64,000 nucleotides of DNA from Symsagittifera roscoffensis (lineage: Eukaryota; Xenacoelomorpha; Acoela; Convolutidae). Below, in pieces: positions 25,702-38,600 of this stretch. The notes below the pieces were generated by a model, which saw nothing but the letters and a program-made list of their open reading frames with translations, made no database searches and was not told the origin of the DNA. The translations under genes were made by a program, and so were the position numbers. The stretch is taken from assembly GCF_963678635.1 (NCBI RefSeq), contig NC_087064.1, positions 23,550,539-23,614,538 of the forward strand. The letters are read 5' to 3'. Numbering within the stretch: the stretch's first letter is position 1; every line of letters starts with the position of its first letter.

Positions 25702-26189
25702 AACGGAATTTGCCGGAGAGCAGCTCTCCTGGCAATTCAAGAAATAACGACCAGAGAATCCTTATGGAATCACCTCGGAGGAGAAGAATAGAGGCCTCAG
25801 CCAGAGTACCTTTCTTGGGAACGCTGCCCGAAGAAGAATGGGAAATACATCACCGAGACCACGAGAGTAGGACGGGATGCAAGCTGGACAGAGTGGCGTT
25901 TATGGAAGAAGTCTGGACCGTGGTTCAAAGCTATGGGACCCAGTCTATTCTAAAAACGGGTCTCAACCAACCCTTGATGAGAGAAGTGCTTGACAAGCTT
26001 GATGAGTGTGAGGGGAGACTGAGTGAGTTGTTGATCGACTCAGCCACTGATGAGAGTGAAGCGAATTCTCCCATCAAGATGACACCGCAGGACGATGAAG
26101 GAGAAGTGGTGTATCTGTCAAGAACCAGGAGAGGGACGATGCGATCAAAAATGGTGATTGATAAAATCAATGCGATGAAAATGAAGTAA
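25632..26189 (+). pseudogene. Copy 1 ORF2 segment 4: acidic linker
   Basis: Homology to copy 2 resumes here after the frameshift near 25,550. The region is acidic and probably disordered, with a conserved block around FLGTLPEEEWE (copy 2: FLGTLDGDAW). It ends at a TAA (26,187) that copy 2 lacks. The frame opens upstream of the first ATG, so the true segment begins near 25,550. Confidence 0.65.
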
Positions 26190-26198
26190 GGCAGCAGA

Positions 26199-28553
26199 GT
26201 GATGCCGAGGAGAGTTGGAAAGACGAAGGTGGATTCAGAAATATCGATGAAAACTGGTAACTCAGCGAAAAGGAAACGAGTTGAGGAGGTCATGGATTTG
26301 GGGCAAGGTGATTATCAATTGTCTGGCACAGATAGAATATTAACTGATATAGCGATGGTGCCACCCATTCTCATGGCGGGGATAAAGTCAACCGGTTATA
26401 AATCCAAAAGGAGTGACCGCACTCGGACTGGAGCAGGCTTAGAAATGGAAATACTCAGCCAATGTGGAGAGAGCAAAATGAAAGACTTCAAGCCATCTCC
26501 CATGAATCATGGAAAGGGAAGTGTCGCAGGACAACTAACACCAGTGGAATACAACCGGCTGACAGTGTCGGAGACTGTGTCGATAGATGAACCCACCGGT
26601 GGATACATGGAGATGTTGGAATACCGAGACTCGGCTAGAGGGTATGTAATGGCCCTGGAAGACGAAAAAGCCATGGAGGGTTATCTAGAAACGATGCTGC
26701 AAGGCACCACCCTCAAGCAGAAGGCGTACGGGACTTTGGCGTCGTCTGACATACAGGCGGAAACGATCGAGCAGTTGGTGAGCCTTCCATGGAAAGCAGT
26801 AGTGTTGAGGTATTTCGAAGAGGAAATGAGGACTATGCCAAGGATACATGCTCTCGTGGCAGTACCTTACGTAAGAACAGAGTTACAACTCAGGTTCGCC
26901 TGGTGCATGATGGGACTGACTCGCGAAGAATATGACTCAGAAGAAAGGAAGAGATCAAAAGAGGAAAAGGTTTTCCTTATGACGAACTTGAGGGATCTGA
27001 TAGTCCAGGAGGGAGCAGCAGTAGCGTGTGCGAAGCGGAGAGACGCTCTCTGTTTCATTCGATTCCTGATAGAGCAGATTTCAGTACATGCATTAAACAC
27101 TTGTGTTAAAATGTTGAGGGAAGTCGATGAGCGAACGAAAGCCTTATTCTTGCTAGCACTGCTGGATATGCAGCAAAGTAAACCGATGAGGGTGAACATG
27201 AAAGAACCTGAGGAGTTGGAACCCATGAAAAAGATAGACGAAATCAGGAGATTCTCAAACAAGGAGCTGAGACTCACTAAAGAATCTATGGGAGCATTGC
27301 CAAAATCCAGTGAATACTGTGGACCGATCAAGAAGAAATCGTATGGCTACGTATCCGGGATCATAGGGATCGCGTACAATCCTTTCCTGAGTGAAGACAT
27401 ACGCGATTGCTTCTTCGATTATGAGCAGGCGGTGTTGCTAAGATTCTGGACGTCCAGAATTGTAACGATTAAGAGCGTTAACAATACACAGGCCGAATTG
27501 GGACTGGTCTTGGAAGAAGAGGTGACTGCACCTTCAGTACCAAAATCCGACAAAAGAGTGGAGTTTGGGTTGGGATTCTCAGATGAATTACTGAGAACGA
27601 GCTTGATGACAGTGTGGGAATTGATGAGGCCATCATGGTGTCCTAGTCCCAACGCTGACTCAATATTACGGGCGACACAAGACGTACAGAGGGAACTGAA
27701 TGCAGACTGTAACCTGCGTGACCTCAATATCATATATAATGTGATGATAACAGCCTCTAAGAGCAACGGAGAAGATAAAGTGGAGTTGCCTGGCTGGGGA
27801 CCAGAAGACTGGGTCAAACCTGGTAGCTGTCTGGCGGAAGTCTGTGGACTGGAGGGTCACGTTTGTGGAGGTTTGGACTGTGTGAAGACCCTGGAGAGAC
27901 AACACAAGCAATTGACGGTATTGTTTGGAAATGTAGTGATGAAAGCTAGAACAGAAACGGAACTGATAGTAGATTGCCATGGAGGAACCGATGTGAATCT
28001 AGTGACTGCACTAGGATTCTACAGCATGTTTGGTTCTTTAGAGTCACTATTGAATCTGGAACAGAAACATGAGGTGGTCACAGCCATCAGTGTAGAAGTA
28101 TTCCCAGGAGTTCTGCAGACTGAGCAGAAATACATAGGAAAATGGAGGGAAGCAATCGAGACGGAAATGAACATCAGACACAGCGAGACTTATTGTAGAC
28201 CATCAGGAGCACGATATTTGGTGGGTTCAACGTTGGCTCCAATGTGCAGGAGCAGATATCCTGTACATTTCGTGGCTGTGGACGTGAAGAGTACAAGAAC
28301 GATCGTGGATCAAGCCTTCTCAGTGCCGAAGTGTGTGAGATTGGCGAGAATGTCTGAAAAGTCTTACGAGTTACTATGTAAGATGTTCTCAGCAGTTCCA
28401 GAGAGAACCAAAGAAGAATTGGAGTCAATACTAGGAAAGAAGTTCATGGGATATGTGAGTGGGAACTTCAGTGACTTTGAGAGACAGAAACAGAGAGGAT
28501 CAACTGGCACAGATTACAATGCAATAGATGAGAATGATGAAGCCACCGATTGA
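26199..28553 (+). pseudogene. Copy 1 ORF2 segment 5: C-terminal half with Cys/His cluster
   Basis: It is in frame with segment 4. It matches copy 2 residues about 1850-2660, sharing EIRRFSNKE, YVSGIIGIAYNPFL, LMRPSWCP and FSVPKCVRLARMS. A zinc-finger-like cluster, CLAEVCGLEGHVCGGLDC, lies near 27,828-27,881; its Cys/His spacing is kept in copy 2. The frame shifts at about 28,545. The function is unknown. Confidence 0.7.
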
Positions 28554-29380
28554 TGATGGAAGTGGAACCATTGCTGGAAGCTTCGGGAAAACGTAATTGG
28601 AGGAGCATCATGTTGACGCATGACGAGTTTCCTTGCCACTGCTTGCTGCAGACCTGGTGGTATCCCAAGAGTAGTAATCTGATGTTGATCTGGGACTTTG
28701 GAGAGCTGCTCTCCATGGGTTTACCAGATTCATCACAGCCCGTAACGATAGTGATAGTGGGAGTTATGATGGCGATACGATGGCTGGAAGCTCATGTGAG
28801 AGAAAATAACAGACAGGAGGCGCCGACGAGAGAACAGTTGCAGAAAATAGATTGTCTAAAAGATTTAGATCTTTTTGAGACAATGTGCAAAGTTCTAAAC
28901 ATTCCGATGGAAGTGAGGAAGATATGGGCAAGAAAACGATTGATGCCATGGTTCAGAGCTAGCATGACTGCATGGTTGTACGAGTATGCGAAAAAGCATA
29001 TGTCGAAGCACGGCAGGGTGTACAGTGAATATCAGCTGGACATTGGAGCAGGAGCTTTCAAGCGAGCTCTCGTGACTCATCGGAATGCAGTGACCACCGC
29101 TGTGAAAAGAATTTCCAGGACGAGTGAACGTAGTGGAAAGGAGAAGGCAGAGATGCTGAAAGAAGATTTGGAGAGAAACGTGACGTTGTGTCTCCACAAC
29201 AGCTTCTGCAGGAACAGATAATCTAACGTGGATCCCCTACCTTGTTGTAAACAGAGGGTGGAAGAGCAGAAGTGTTGGAGGACGGCTTCCAGCAGCGTCA
29301 GGATAGCTAACGACGTGTTACAAGATACGGAAACTGAGAGTGCAGAGTCAGTATCACAGGAGGAAGAAATGGAACATTGA
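28550..29380 (+). pseudogene. Copy 1 ORF2 segment 6: conserved C-terminal domain
   Basis: Reading resumes in a new frame with PLLEASGKRN, then a CHC-rich block (PCHCLLQTWWYP) that is strongly conserved with copy 2. A helical tail follows (WFRASMTAWLYEY; THRNAVTT). A TAA at 29,219 ends the open frame at 29,221. The homologous reading frame continues to a TGA at 29,378-29,380, as does the longer C terminus of copy 2. I do not recognise the domain. Confidence 0.7.
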
Positions 29381-30197
29381 CGGATGACCGAAAGACAAGA
29401 TGAAAAAAGAGATGGAATTAGAAGAATTTAGAAGTTTTAGAACTTCTAAACGACGAAAAAAGAAGAAAACAAAGGAGTGATGAAGAAAAGTTAAAACTCA
29501 GAATTGTTTATGTGTGTGAAAAACTCAAGTGAGAAACCAAGCAACCAAGTTGTAATTAAAAACTGAAACATTAAGTTGAGTTTTGAAATTGTTGCATTTA
29601 TAGATTTGCATTTTAATTTTAGTTGAAGTGGCTTTAGAGACACTCACTTACTATTTATATAGGAAGGCTTAAGTGAAGGAGTATATTTAAATATTCCAGC
29701 CTGCAAGACTGTTTTTAATCAGCTAGGAGAACTGATCACTTTGTGGTGACATGGAAGGCTTGAGTAATCTCTCGAAGAGGGAGATTGTTTCATTGTTCTT
29801 TCTAACCACAGAGTTTCTTAGTTTTAATATTCAGGACAATAACAAGCAAGATTTCCGAAGGGAAAAGCGTAGTAGGATAATTTTAGCTTGTTGGTTGGCA
29901 GGACTGTCCTGCAAGCCAACACCTTTTAAATCTAATAGGAAAGTTTTAATCGGGACATTGACGTTGGAAGTCAGAAAATATGTTTTATCTTAAGTCATAT
30001 CCTCAATGTGCAGATTAATGAGAGAATTTGAAGGCTATAGTGATGTAGTATGATGCCATTTGTATTCTGCAGTGAGTCGATGTGACGTAGATAAAAGTAA
30101 TTTCGTGCATTTTGTAAATTCTGTTCGATGACACTGTATCTATTTTACGAACATTGCGTGATTCAATGAGGACATTGACCGGACTGTCCGGGGAGTA
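29381..30197 (+). promoter_or_regulatory. Copy 1 3' UTR and polypurine tract
   Basis: No gene is seen. There is a purine-rich stretch at about 29,392-29,490. A perfect 7-bp-arm palindrome (GCAGGACTGTCCTGC) lies near 29,898 and is shared with the remnant at 5.15 kb. GTCCGGGGAG at 30,186-30,195 is followed by TA and the LTR start; the same decamer holds the same position in copy 2, so it is the likely polypurine tract for plus-strand priming. Confidence 0.55.
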
Positions 30198-31114
30198 TGT
30201 GACATTCGGCCAGAATGTGAAAAATGCAATCTCTGCAGAATTCGAATTTTTAGCAGCGAGCCTTCCGGATTGGTGATTATTAAGAATTAAGAACGTTATT
30301 GGAACGATTGGCCAAACGGTGAGGACTGGAATATTCTGGTATTTTAAAATTTCAAAAATTCGATTAATGACGTCATATTTCTGAGAAACGCCAGAAACGG
30401 CCATTTTGGCTAAAACAAGAAAGAAAAAGAGAACAACATTAGCTGCGCTAACAACAACTACGAATTGAGATTGAAAAACGACAGCGAGTTACAGAGTAAC
30501 AGAGAACACTCCGAGTTGCAACTATTGTACTGCTACAATAGTTGCAAGGCCGTTGCGAACAACGGTGAAGGGTGAAAGACGGCCTTCCGGATTAAGAGGA
30601 AATCAGGATTAACGAGCTTGATCCAGCGGATTCATCAATCCGGAAGGGTAAAGGAACTAAAACTTTTAGCTTGTTACATAAACTTTTAGCTTCCTGTCAT
30701 GTCCTGACTTGAATTTAATTAACATCTAGATTCATTTTGATAAGGATGAGAAGCTAGGAGTTGGGGGAAAGGGTTGATCCATCTTCGATGGAGATGATGA
30801 TTTTTATCTACTGAACAAAAACAATAGTAATATAATAAGTAGTAGCCCTATTTTTAGGATTGACCTCGTGGTCTGGGGATACTGAGACCCAGCCATGAGC
30901 TCACTATATCTGCATGTAATCTAGTTAATTTGAGTGTTTTGACCGAAGCCGAAAGCAGTAACGTTTTGTCGACCCGATGTTAGAAAGACCACCGAAAAGT
31001 ACTGGCTTGGTAGAGACGGTGAAAAGCATGCAAAGCTCTGTTTAGACGTTAGCCAGTCGTCTTAAGACTTAGTTTTGTCTTCCGTCGATATGTATCTTCC
31101 GGGCGAATGTTACA
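30198..31114 (+). repeat. Copy 1 3' LTR (about 917 bp)
   Basis: It starts TGTGACATTCGG and ends ATGTTACA; the copy 2 LTR starts TGTGCCAGTCGG and ends CTGTTACA in element orientation. The two share a GGTTGATCCATCT block and a CCCTATTTTT/GCCTATTTTT block. The right boundary is supported because PLE sequence begins at 31,115. No 5' partner is seen in the window, so a target-site duplication cannot be tested. Confidence 0.65.
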
Positions 31115-31369
31115 CAGATTTTGATGAAGAGAAATGACGGCATCGAGAACACACATCGGCTCAATCTGACTGTTCTAACAATGTTTTCCACAAACTGTGG
31201 AACAAATTATTTGTGGAGTATCCTTCTCCATGCTCTTAGCGCGGCAGCAGCTTTCACCGTATTAGACTATCTCGGTCATTGATGCGTCTGCGTTTTTCCG
31301 CATTTAAGATGATACCTGTTTCGGCAACTCCCAAATTCAACCCCTTTTGATCTAAATGTTACTTGCCTG
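31115..31369 (-). mobile_element. Penelope-like element fragment between the two giant elements
   Basis: This 255-bp block matches 4410-4675 in the uninterrupted PLE fragment, including the PHD-like and YVDD-proximal coding on the - strand. Its left edge is the copy 1 LTR end and its right edge is the copy 2 LTR start. PLE sequence resumes at 54,103 on the far side of copy 2. Confidence 0.85.
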
Positions 31370-32255
31370 TGTAACAGTCGCCTACTTTAGTCACATATGA
31401 GGCTTAAGAAAAATAGGCCCTATAACCATTGGCTCAAGAGTCAGGGACACTATCTCTTGTGTTTTTCCGCCTCAAGAACGGTCGGAGCCAATTCGGTTCG
31501 CTTGCGACATGAGACTGGAACCCATTACAGCTTAAAGGCCACTACCAAAATACCCCCCACTCTAGAAATAAAAACGTCCCCATACTTAGGTCTCGGGATA
31601 CCCAAAATACATGAACGCCGTTAAAAACCGGGTCGGAACAATCCGCTTAGTTACTTTTTATTGGACAGTGGAACTTTGATCCATTTCAGATGGATCAACC
31701 TAAAACTCGCCTTATCTCAACATAACTATCATAAAATACACTCGAGAAATTTAAATTGGAACTTACATATCGACGCACTCGAGTATGAGGAGTAAGTTAT
31801 GACTGAGCAGCTTGAGAATTAACTAATATAACTAAATAAGTTTTAAGGCCAATTAGTTTCAATAACGAAAGTAAGTTCTGTCTCAAGAATTGAAGTTTTC
31901 GTTTGGACCATTAGGACACTCGAGTAGTCCTCTATTCCGTTGAAGGTCCACACTATTCCATTCGAATAGTGATCCTTCCTCAAGTCAATGTTGTTTTCTC
32001 CTGTTTTCGGGATAAGACAGCTCTACTCTCTTGATATTTCGTATCGAGAAATTGCGAACAGCAATTTCCTGCCTTTTTCTTGAGTAGTTTCCCGCAATTG
32101 TTAATTCGGGTGTTCTGATTTCTGACTTTTCCATTTTCAGTTGGTTCGAGAAAATTGAGCATGACATGCTCAATTCGAATTTTGCAAAATTAAAATTTCA
32201 CTCCAAAATTGCGTATTTCTCAAGGTCAAACCCCTAGACATGACCGACTGGCACA
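31370..32255 (-). repeat. Copy 2 3' LTR
   Basis: In element orientation it begins TGTGCC and ends GTTACA. It is nearly identical to 53,216-54,102, differing in a C-run (near 31,552) and a C/T change near 31,974. It presumably holds the promoter and polyadenylation signal, which I cannot place. Confidence 0.93.
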
Positions 32256-32695
32256 TACTCCCCGGACTCGAGATCGATGTCCTCATCGTGTGTTGTCATC
32301 TGCCAATAAGTCCCAGAGAACCGAGTGTTGCTCAAGATACAGTGCCAGTGGTCATTTACAGAAGTTTGCATCGGACTTAAGTTTATCTACCTTGCAAAAT
32401 TCACGACCATATAAAATTTTCACACTACCGCTAAACAGCAATCAAAATCTGCATACACCTGCACCCATGAATCCCCGCTTTTTAAGCTGGTAATTTTTAA
32501 AATTTCTTTTGTCCTATTTCAGTCAGAGAATTGTCATGCATCAATTTGATTTATATACTAGATCTATCATATTAATAACAATATCTTATTCGTCTAAAAT
32601 TTCTTTTCCGTGAACCCAGATTTTATCCAAGTTCACGCTCAAGCCCCCTCCCTCTCAAGACTCAAGACTCTAGAATTTCCTTTCGAGCCACTGGC
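32256..32695 (-). promoter_or_regulatory. Copy 2 3' UTR and polypurine tract
   Basis: No gene is seen. On the - strand GTCCGGGGAG (32,258-32,267) is followed by TA and the 3' LTR, the same arrangement as copy 1, and is the likely polypurine tract. Confidence 0.6.
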
Positions 32696-35600
32696 TCACC
32701 TCATGTTCTTCGCCTTCGAGGTACCTGATACCGGTGTTCTTGGCACTGTAATTTGTTCCAATAGTGCCTCTTCGTCATCGGAGCTAATCACAATTTCCTC
32801 CCAGGCCTTCAGCTGTTCATAGGCTCGCATCCACTCTCTCTGCTCTTGCAACCTTTTCAATTGACTTGGTAGGCCTTTCACCTTCGACTCCCGGTTCAAG
32901 CAGAAGGAGTTATGAAGACTCAAGCTCACATTCCTCGCCAGGTCCTCCTCCAGTATCGTTTCCCTCGCTCTAGAATTGTCTCTGGATATTCTGCCTACTC
33001 TTTTCCACCCCGCCGTGATTGCGTTTCGATGGGTTAGCAGAGGTCTCTTAAAGGCATCTGGCCCTATTTCAGCTTGGAATTGTCGATATTCCTTCTGATG
33101 TTTCCTCATGTGGTTCTTTGTCACTGCATACAACCAGGATGTTAACGTCGCACGAAACCAAGGAAAGAATCTCAGGCGGCTCCATATGTGTCTGACTTGC
33201 ACTGGTATGGCAAATACCTTGCATGCAGTCTCGAACAACTCCAGTCTCCTGCTGTAATCTATCGCATAAATCGATTCAGCTGTTGGCGCTCTCGATTCTC
33301 TGTACTTCGCTATATTCTCCTCAATCCATCTCAGAGCCAGCATCGTGCTTACCACTAAGATGGTCACCTTTTGTCGATACTCCGGTAGTCCTAGCGACTT
33401 AATTTCTTCTACGTCCCAGATCAGACAGAGATTGGCGTGGTCCGGGTACCACACTGTCTGCGCCAGACAGTGGCATGGACAATCCCCATGCGTGAGGTCG
33501 ATGCTTCTAAGGTTGCGTTCTCCCGAAGCTTCTAGGAGAGGCTCAAGTTCCATCATTTTCTCATGCACCACGTCGACTTCTTCCGAGCTTGAAGCACCTA
33601 CTGCGGGTTTCCCCACCACGTTCTGCTTCCCATGATCACTTGCATTTTCGCTCTCCAAGCCTAGAAGTTCTTCACCCCAGATTTCACTCAAGTCATCTCT
33701 TTGCTCCTTTGGTACTGCTCCTCGGATCTTCCTCAATAGCTTGTGTGAGTGGTGTGACATCCGAGCTAGTCTCACGCACTTGGGCACTGAGAAGGCTTTG
33801 TCTATCATCACCCTCTGGCTGGACACCTCCACCATCGCCATGTGTAGTGGATAGTGGCTCCCACATAGGTTAGCCAACACTGATCCCACTAAGGATTTTG
33901 CATTTAGAGGCAATCCATAGGCTTCGCTCATGGGAAATCCCATCTCTGCCTCGAGTCCGATCTTCCAACTCTTGATGTGCTTCTGGTTCACTTGTAGCAC
34001 TCCGGGCCATGATTCCACGCTTAACGCGGTCACCAGGTGATGTTCTGACTCTAGCCTCTCCAGTGACTGGAGACTGCACATTCTTGAGAAGAATCCCAAG
34101 GCTGTCGCTAGGTTCACGGTGGTCCTCGCGTAACATTCAGCCACTATCTGTACCTCACTCTTCTCCCTTTCAGTGATATCTTCAAACCAGGTAGTGAGGT
34201 CCTCTTTCTGGAAAGATTGTATCCTGACGCATAATCGTCCATCACAAATATGTTCGCCGTTACTGCATGTCGAATCAAGACAACTGCCCGGCTCCATCCT
34301 CCTCACCGGCTCTGTTCCACTTGTCACCTCACTTGATTCTTTCACCTGAGGCAAGATCAGTTTGTGTACTATGCTCAAGATCGCCAAGTCCTCATCCTCT
34401 GTCGGTGCCAATCTCACTCGCTCAGTGACCTCCTCAATCATACTTGCATGGGGATGTGGACACCAGGAAGGTCTGAGTAATTTCCATACCACTCCCAGGT
34501 TCGTGATCAACACGCCACTCCCATCACCCATTTTTAGCTCCACTCTTTTACTTGAGCGTGGCACACTTATCACTCCCGGCATCCCCTCAAGAACCAGACC
34601 CAGGCTAGGTCTCTCTCTCTCCACAACGTCTATCTCCACTATCTTCTCTGTCCAGAACTTCAACAGCTCCGCCACTTCATAATTTCTGTTGGCTCCTCCA
34701 GCTTCCAGGTCCAAGAAGGGGTTGTACGCCATTCCCATTACTCCAGAAACATATTGGTACTCTCCCTTTCTGTTGAGTTTCAAGTACTCCCCTGACGAAG
34801 CCAGGTTGCGGTGAACGTCGTGCTCCTCTTCGAACTTCTTGTTGTAGAACCTCCGTATCTCATCCAACTTCCTATGGTTCTCCAGAGATTGCCTAGAACC
34901 ATCCTCCCTCTCTATCCCAGTGCTCTGATACACATTCAAGATGACTGTGGAGACTCTCCTTTCCAACGTCTTGCTTGCGACTGCTTTCTGATGACATGCT
35001 AGGATGGTACTGTCAGTCATCATCGACATCGTCCACCTCAAGAAACAGGTTGCATCCTTCCTCCTTGCCAGACTCAAGCCTGAGTTGTCCTTGGCAACGT
35101 GCTGCATCAACATTCGGTATATCTCTAGATTTTTTCCTCCCAGCTTCAACTTGTCGTATGAAGTCAGCGTTTCCAGCTCTATCCCCAACAGGCTCCACGC
35201 GAACATCAGTTGTCCTGCAGTCCTGATAAAGGGATTCGCCATCAGTGGTGGTGCCGATGAGGATGTCCTCATCGCCTCTTCAAAATGATCCTTCAATAAG
35301 TTCTGCCAGGATCTCTTCAGCTGGTTTGCCAACTCTATCTTGTTGACCTCAGCCTTCTGCTGGGTGGCCCAGCTGTATCGTTTGCGAGCCACTCCACTGT
35401 TCAACTTCTTCAAACAGCCTTCCATCTCCTTCAATGTCTCGAGAGCTATCCACCATGGTCGGGAGGTGTTTCTGGTTTTACTTTTCTCAAGTGGATCACT
35501 GGTCACTTGCTTCCCGACAGCGTGATGTTCACTTGAGACCCACTCTTTGCCAACATCTACTTCCCAGGTCTGCCCGCTCGTCGAACCTCGCTTCATTTTT

Positions 35601-38600
35601 ATTCTTTGAGGTTTGATATCCTCCTCCGTCACTGAACTAGTGGGATTCTCTATTTCTTTTTCTATGTCGAGCAGTTTCCTCGGTTCGTAGCTACTCTTGT
35701 AGGCTGCCGTTTTCCATCGCGCCAGAACCATGGGAGCCGTCTCTCTCAAGTCTTTTTCCGAGACCGCGTCAGCTGAAGGACTGCCCATTCCCTCCACGTC
35801 TCTCTTCCTCTTGCGAGACTTCACGTCTTTGCTTGGGGGCGTCATTGGTATCATCACTGATTCAACTTCCTTTTCTCCAGCCAACTCTTGCCTCCCCCCT
35901 GCTCGAGCCTTAAGGATATTAGTACTTTTAATCATATTACTAGTTCCTACCTTATCCCCCCTTGTACACTTAATTATTTTATTGTCAGTTTTCTGTTTCG
36001 GAGTAGAGCTGTCTTTACATTTGTCTTCTCTGGTCTTTCTTGACTTTCTCAACTCGACCATTTTGTTCAGTAGTTCCACTCTAGCTTTCTCTTCTAAACC
36101 CGTCCCCACCAGGACAGGCTCACCAAACTTCACCACCGTGTCCCACAGTTCTTCTTTGAAATTATCCAACGTGGTGTCTTCATCCACTTCTCGATTGAAT
36201 TCGCTCAAGAACTTTTGCCAAGCATCTCCATCCAGAGTGCCCAGGAAGGCGTCTCTGTTTCCCTCGAAGGTATTCTTCTCCCTCCTCTCCGTACTCAAGA
36301 AGATCATTCCCATGTTGGGATTCTCGCTTGTCAACGACATTTCCGGGTACTTGCGAGGGGACGAGGTCAAAGGTGGCGTGGGAGTATCTGCCCAGTTTTC
36401 TTCACTCAGGTCTTTCAACAATTCCTGCGCTGTGAATTCCACTTCCGTTGGCTTTTGCTCCGGTGTGTTTCCCACTTCCATATCCTCTCCTGCCTCACTG
36501 AGGGTTTCATCCATGCTTTCGTCTCCTGACTCTGCTTCCCTTCTCTCAAAGATCTTCTTGAATCGATCTGCCACGGTGCCACTCTTTTTATCCCCAGGGA
36601 TGTCTACTGGAAGGGGTGATGGTGTCGCTGAACTCGTCGCCTCACTTTTTGTCAGTGCCACGTACAATGGACCTGCTGCATCTAACTTCTTTCCTTCTCT
36701 ATTACGCTCCATCAGCTCAAGTCCGTAAGGTGCCCGGTACTTCCTTGTGGCAAATAGCATCGCGTCTGCTTTCAGTGCTACATGCCCTTCTTCCACTATC
36801 ATCCTGCCGTCGTCCCATACCGGCCGCTGGTTCTCTAGGCCTGCCCGCTTAAGTACTCTCAAGGTATCTTGCACGTCGAATTTAGGGGGCATCGATCCTC
36901 TGATTTTCTTGGCTTGAGTCGTCCATGAGTTTATCTTCACATCGCTAGTATGGAAATAAATTGCTGCAGTATAGCCGATGAAGAGCGGATCCCAGCCGTC
37001 AGTAAACTCCTTCTGCCGTTCTTCAGTCGTGGTTCTCGCGTAGGAGGATGGGACAACCAGGGAACTGTTCATCCCTAGGGTCATTCTCCTCACTATGGGG
37101 AACTCGGGAATGCTCGTCGGTAGGGCTTCTCTCTCCAATATCGCTTCCAGCTCTTTTTTCACCAACTCGAAACTTTTTGTCCATGCAGGGATTCTCAAGA
37201 TTTCTTGTCCATTGGCTGCCAAGGGATTCAAGTTCCAAAACTTGGGGTAAGTTTCGATGGGGCCCTCGCGCTTGCCTCCCATCCGGCATTGCATTTGTCC
37301 TCGGAAACTGTACACGATCAACTCTGGATCCTTTACCTTTCCGAAGAGCACCGTGTTGCTCATTTGTGCCCTTAGCACCTCTTGCTGGCACCAGTTCAGT
37401 GTCGTTCCATCCAGTACGCTTATGAGGCTCACGTGGGTCACGGAGTATCGATAAGCTGTCACCAAGGGATCTGGAAATGCAAACGTGACAGCCGGTCCAT
37501 ATATACAAGTCACGACCTCCCCCAGCCCCCGGATAATCCCCATGGGATCCGATCTCATGGCTAGGCATAGATCCGTTAATAGGGGCATGCCTCCATTCAC
37601 TTTCCTCCACTCCTCTCTGGTCTTCGGGCTCTTTTCTTCGCCAGTCAGGTGCCTGTTCTGCATCAGTAGATACTGCACGAGCAGCGTCCTTAGCCCGGCT
37701 GCACACTTGTACGAGTAGGTCTCAATACTCGAGTGTGTTCTTCCCATCGCCAGGGGCTCCCCATACCTCATCAATCGGTGAAATGACGCCAGTTCACCGT
37801 GGGTCAGGAGTACTAACGTCAAGTATCCATCTATTCTGAGGGTGTCCACACCACGACTGAACATGTACGCGGGGCCCATATTAAACAAGTATCTTGGGTA
37901 GACCAGGTACAGCGCCAGCAACAGGCTGATCGGCATATTCAACATCTCCTGTATAAACGCATCAAAGATCGTCTCCTTCGCACTGTACACCTCAGTCAGG
38001 AACTCTCTTCCCCAACAAGGACTCAAGAACTCGAGAATCTCATGATCCCTCCTCGTCTTCAGCTCACCCCACGCGTGCTCTCTCCAAAATCCTCCAATCG
38101 TGACCTCATTGGCTGCCGTGACGAACCTGCCAACCGTCATCCCCTTTTCCTCAGCTTTTCCCAGTTGCTCCTCGAGAAACTCCCAGATCTGCTTCACCAG
38201 AGGCGGCGCATCCTCTCTTGTTTTCCTCGTGGCATTTTCCAACCTTGGGCTTAAGAAGGGCCATCTGCCTCCCTCTTGCGCCAACCGATTCCCCATCGAC
38301 TCCAGTTGTTTTTCCGATGTGGCCACGTTCTGCCTTTCGTTGTTTGGCCCTCTAGATCTGCTGGTCGAGCTCGTAATGGTCAACTCCATGTCCCGAAACC
38401 ACAGACTAGCCGTCAGGTGAATTATCACTGGGTGATCATCCCTAAGGATCGGGCTGAGCTTAAGTTGCCTGGCAAAGTTAGATATTTCCAGTAGGAGGAC
38501 CTCGTCCAATACGATGAGGATATCAGCCAACTCGTGAAAGCCTCTCAATGCATGGGAGACGTCCGCCCACGCTGCCGCGAGTTCTGACTTGCACAGCCTC

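Larger units (their letters stand above)
8104..31114 (+). mobile_element. Giant LTR retroelement copy 1 (decayed, 5' LTR missing)
   Basis: The layout on the + strand is: leader (8104-10,523), gag-pol-macro (10,524-20,041), spacer, ORF2 (20,440-about 29,380), 3' UTR and a 3' LTR ending at 31,114. Every coding block has a homologue in the same order in copy 2. The 5' LTR is absent, probably lost in the gap. Gag-pol carries one frameshift and three in-frame stops; ORF2 has several stops and two frameshifts. The protein differences between copies are far greater than those between the two LTRs of copy 2, so these are related subfamilies rather than a recent duplication. The element ends directly in PLE sequence at 31,115. 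Confidence 0.8.

Noticed and set aside
31377-31624. Short frames repeated in both LTRs (75 and 72 codons, and 60-62 codons on the - strand)
   Set aside because: They are present twice only because the LTR is duplicated, and are short and uninformative.
35730-36728. A 332-codon + strand frame inside ORF2
   Set aside because: It is a shadow of the acidic low-complexity part of ORF2 (Ser/Leu-rich complement of Glu/Asp-rich coding) and has no equivalent in copy 1.
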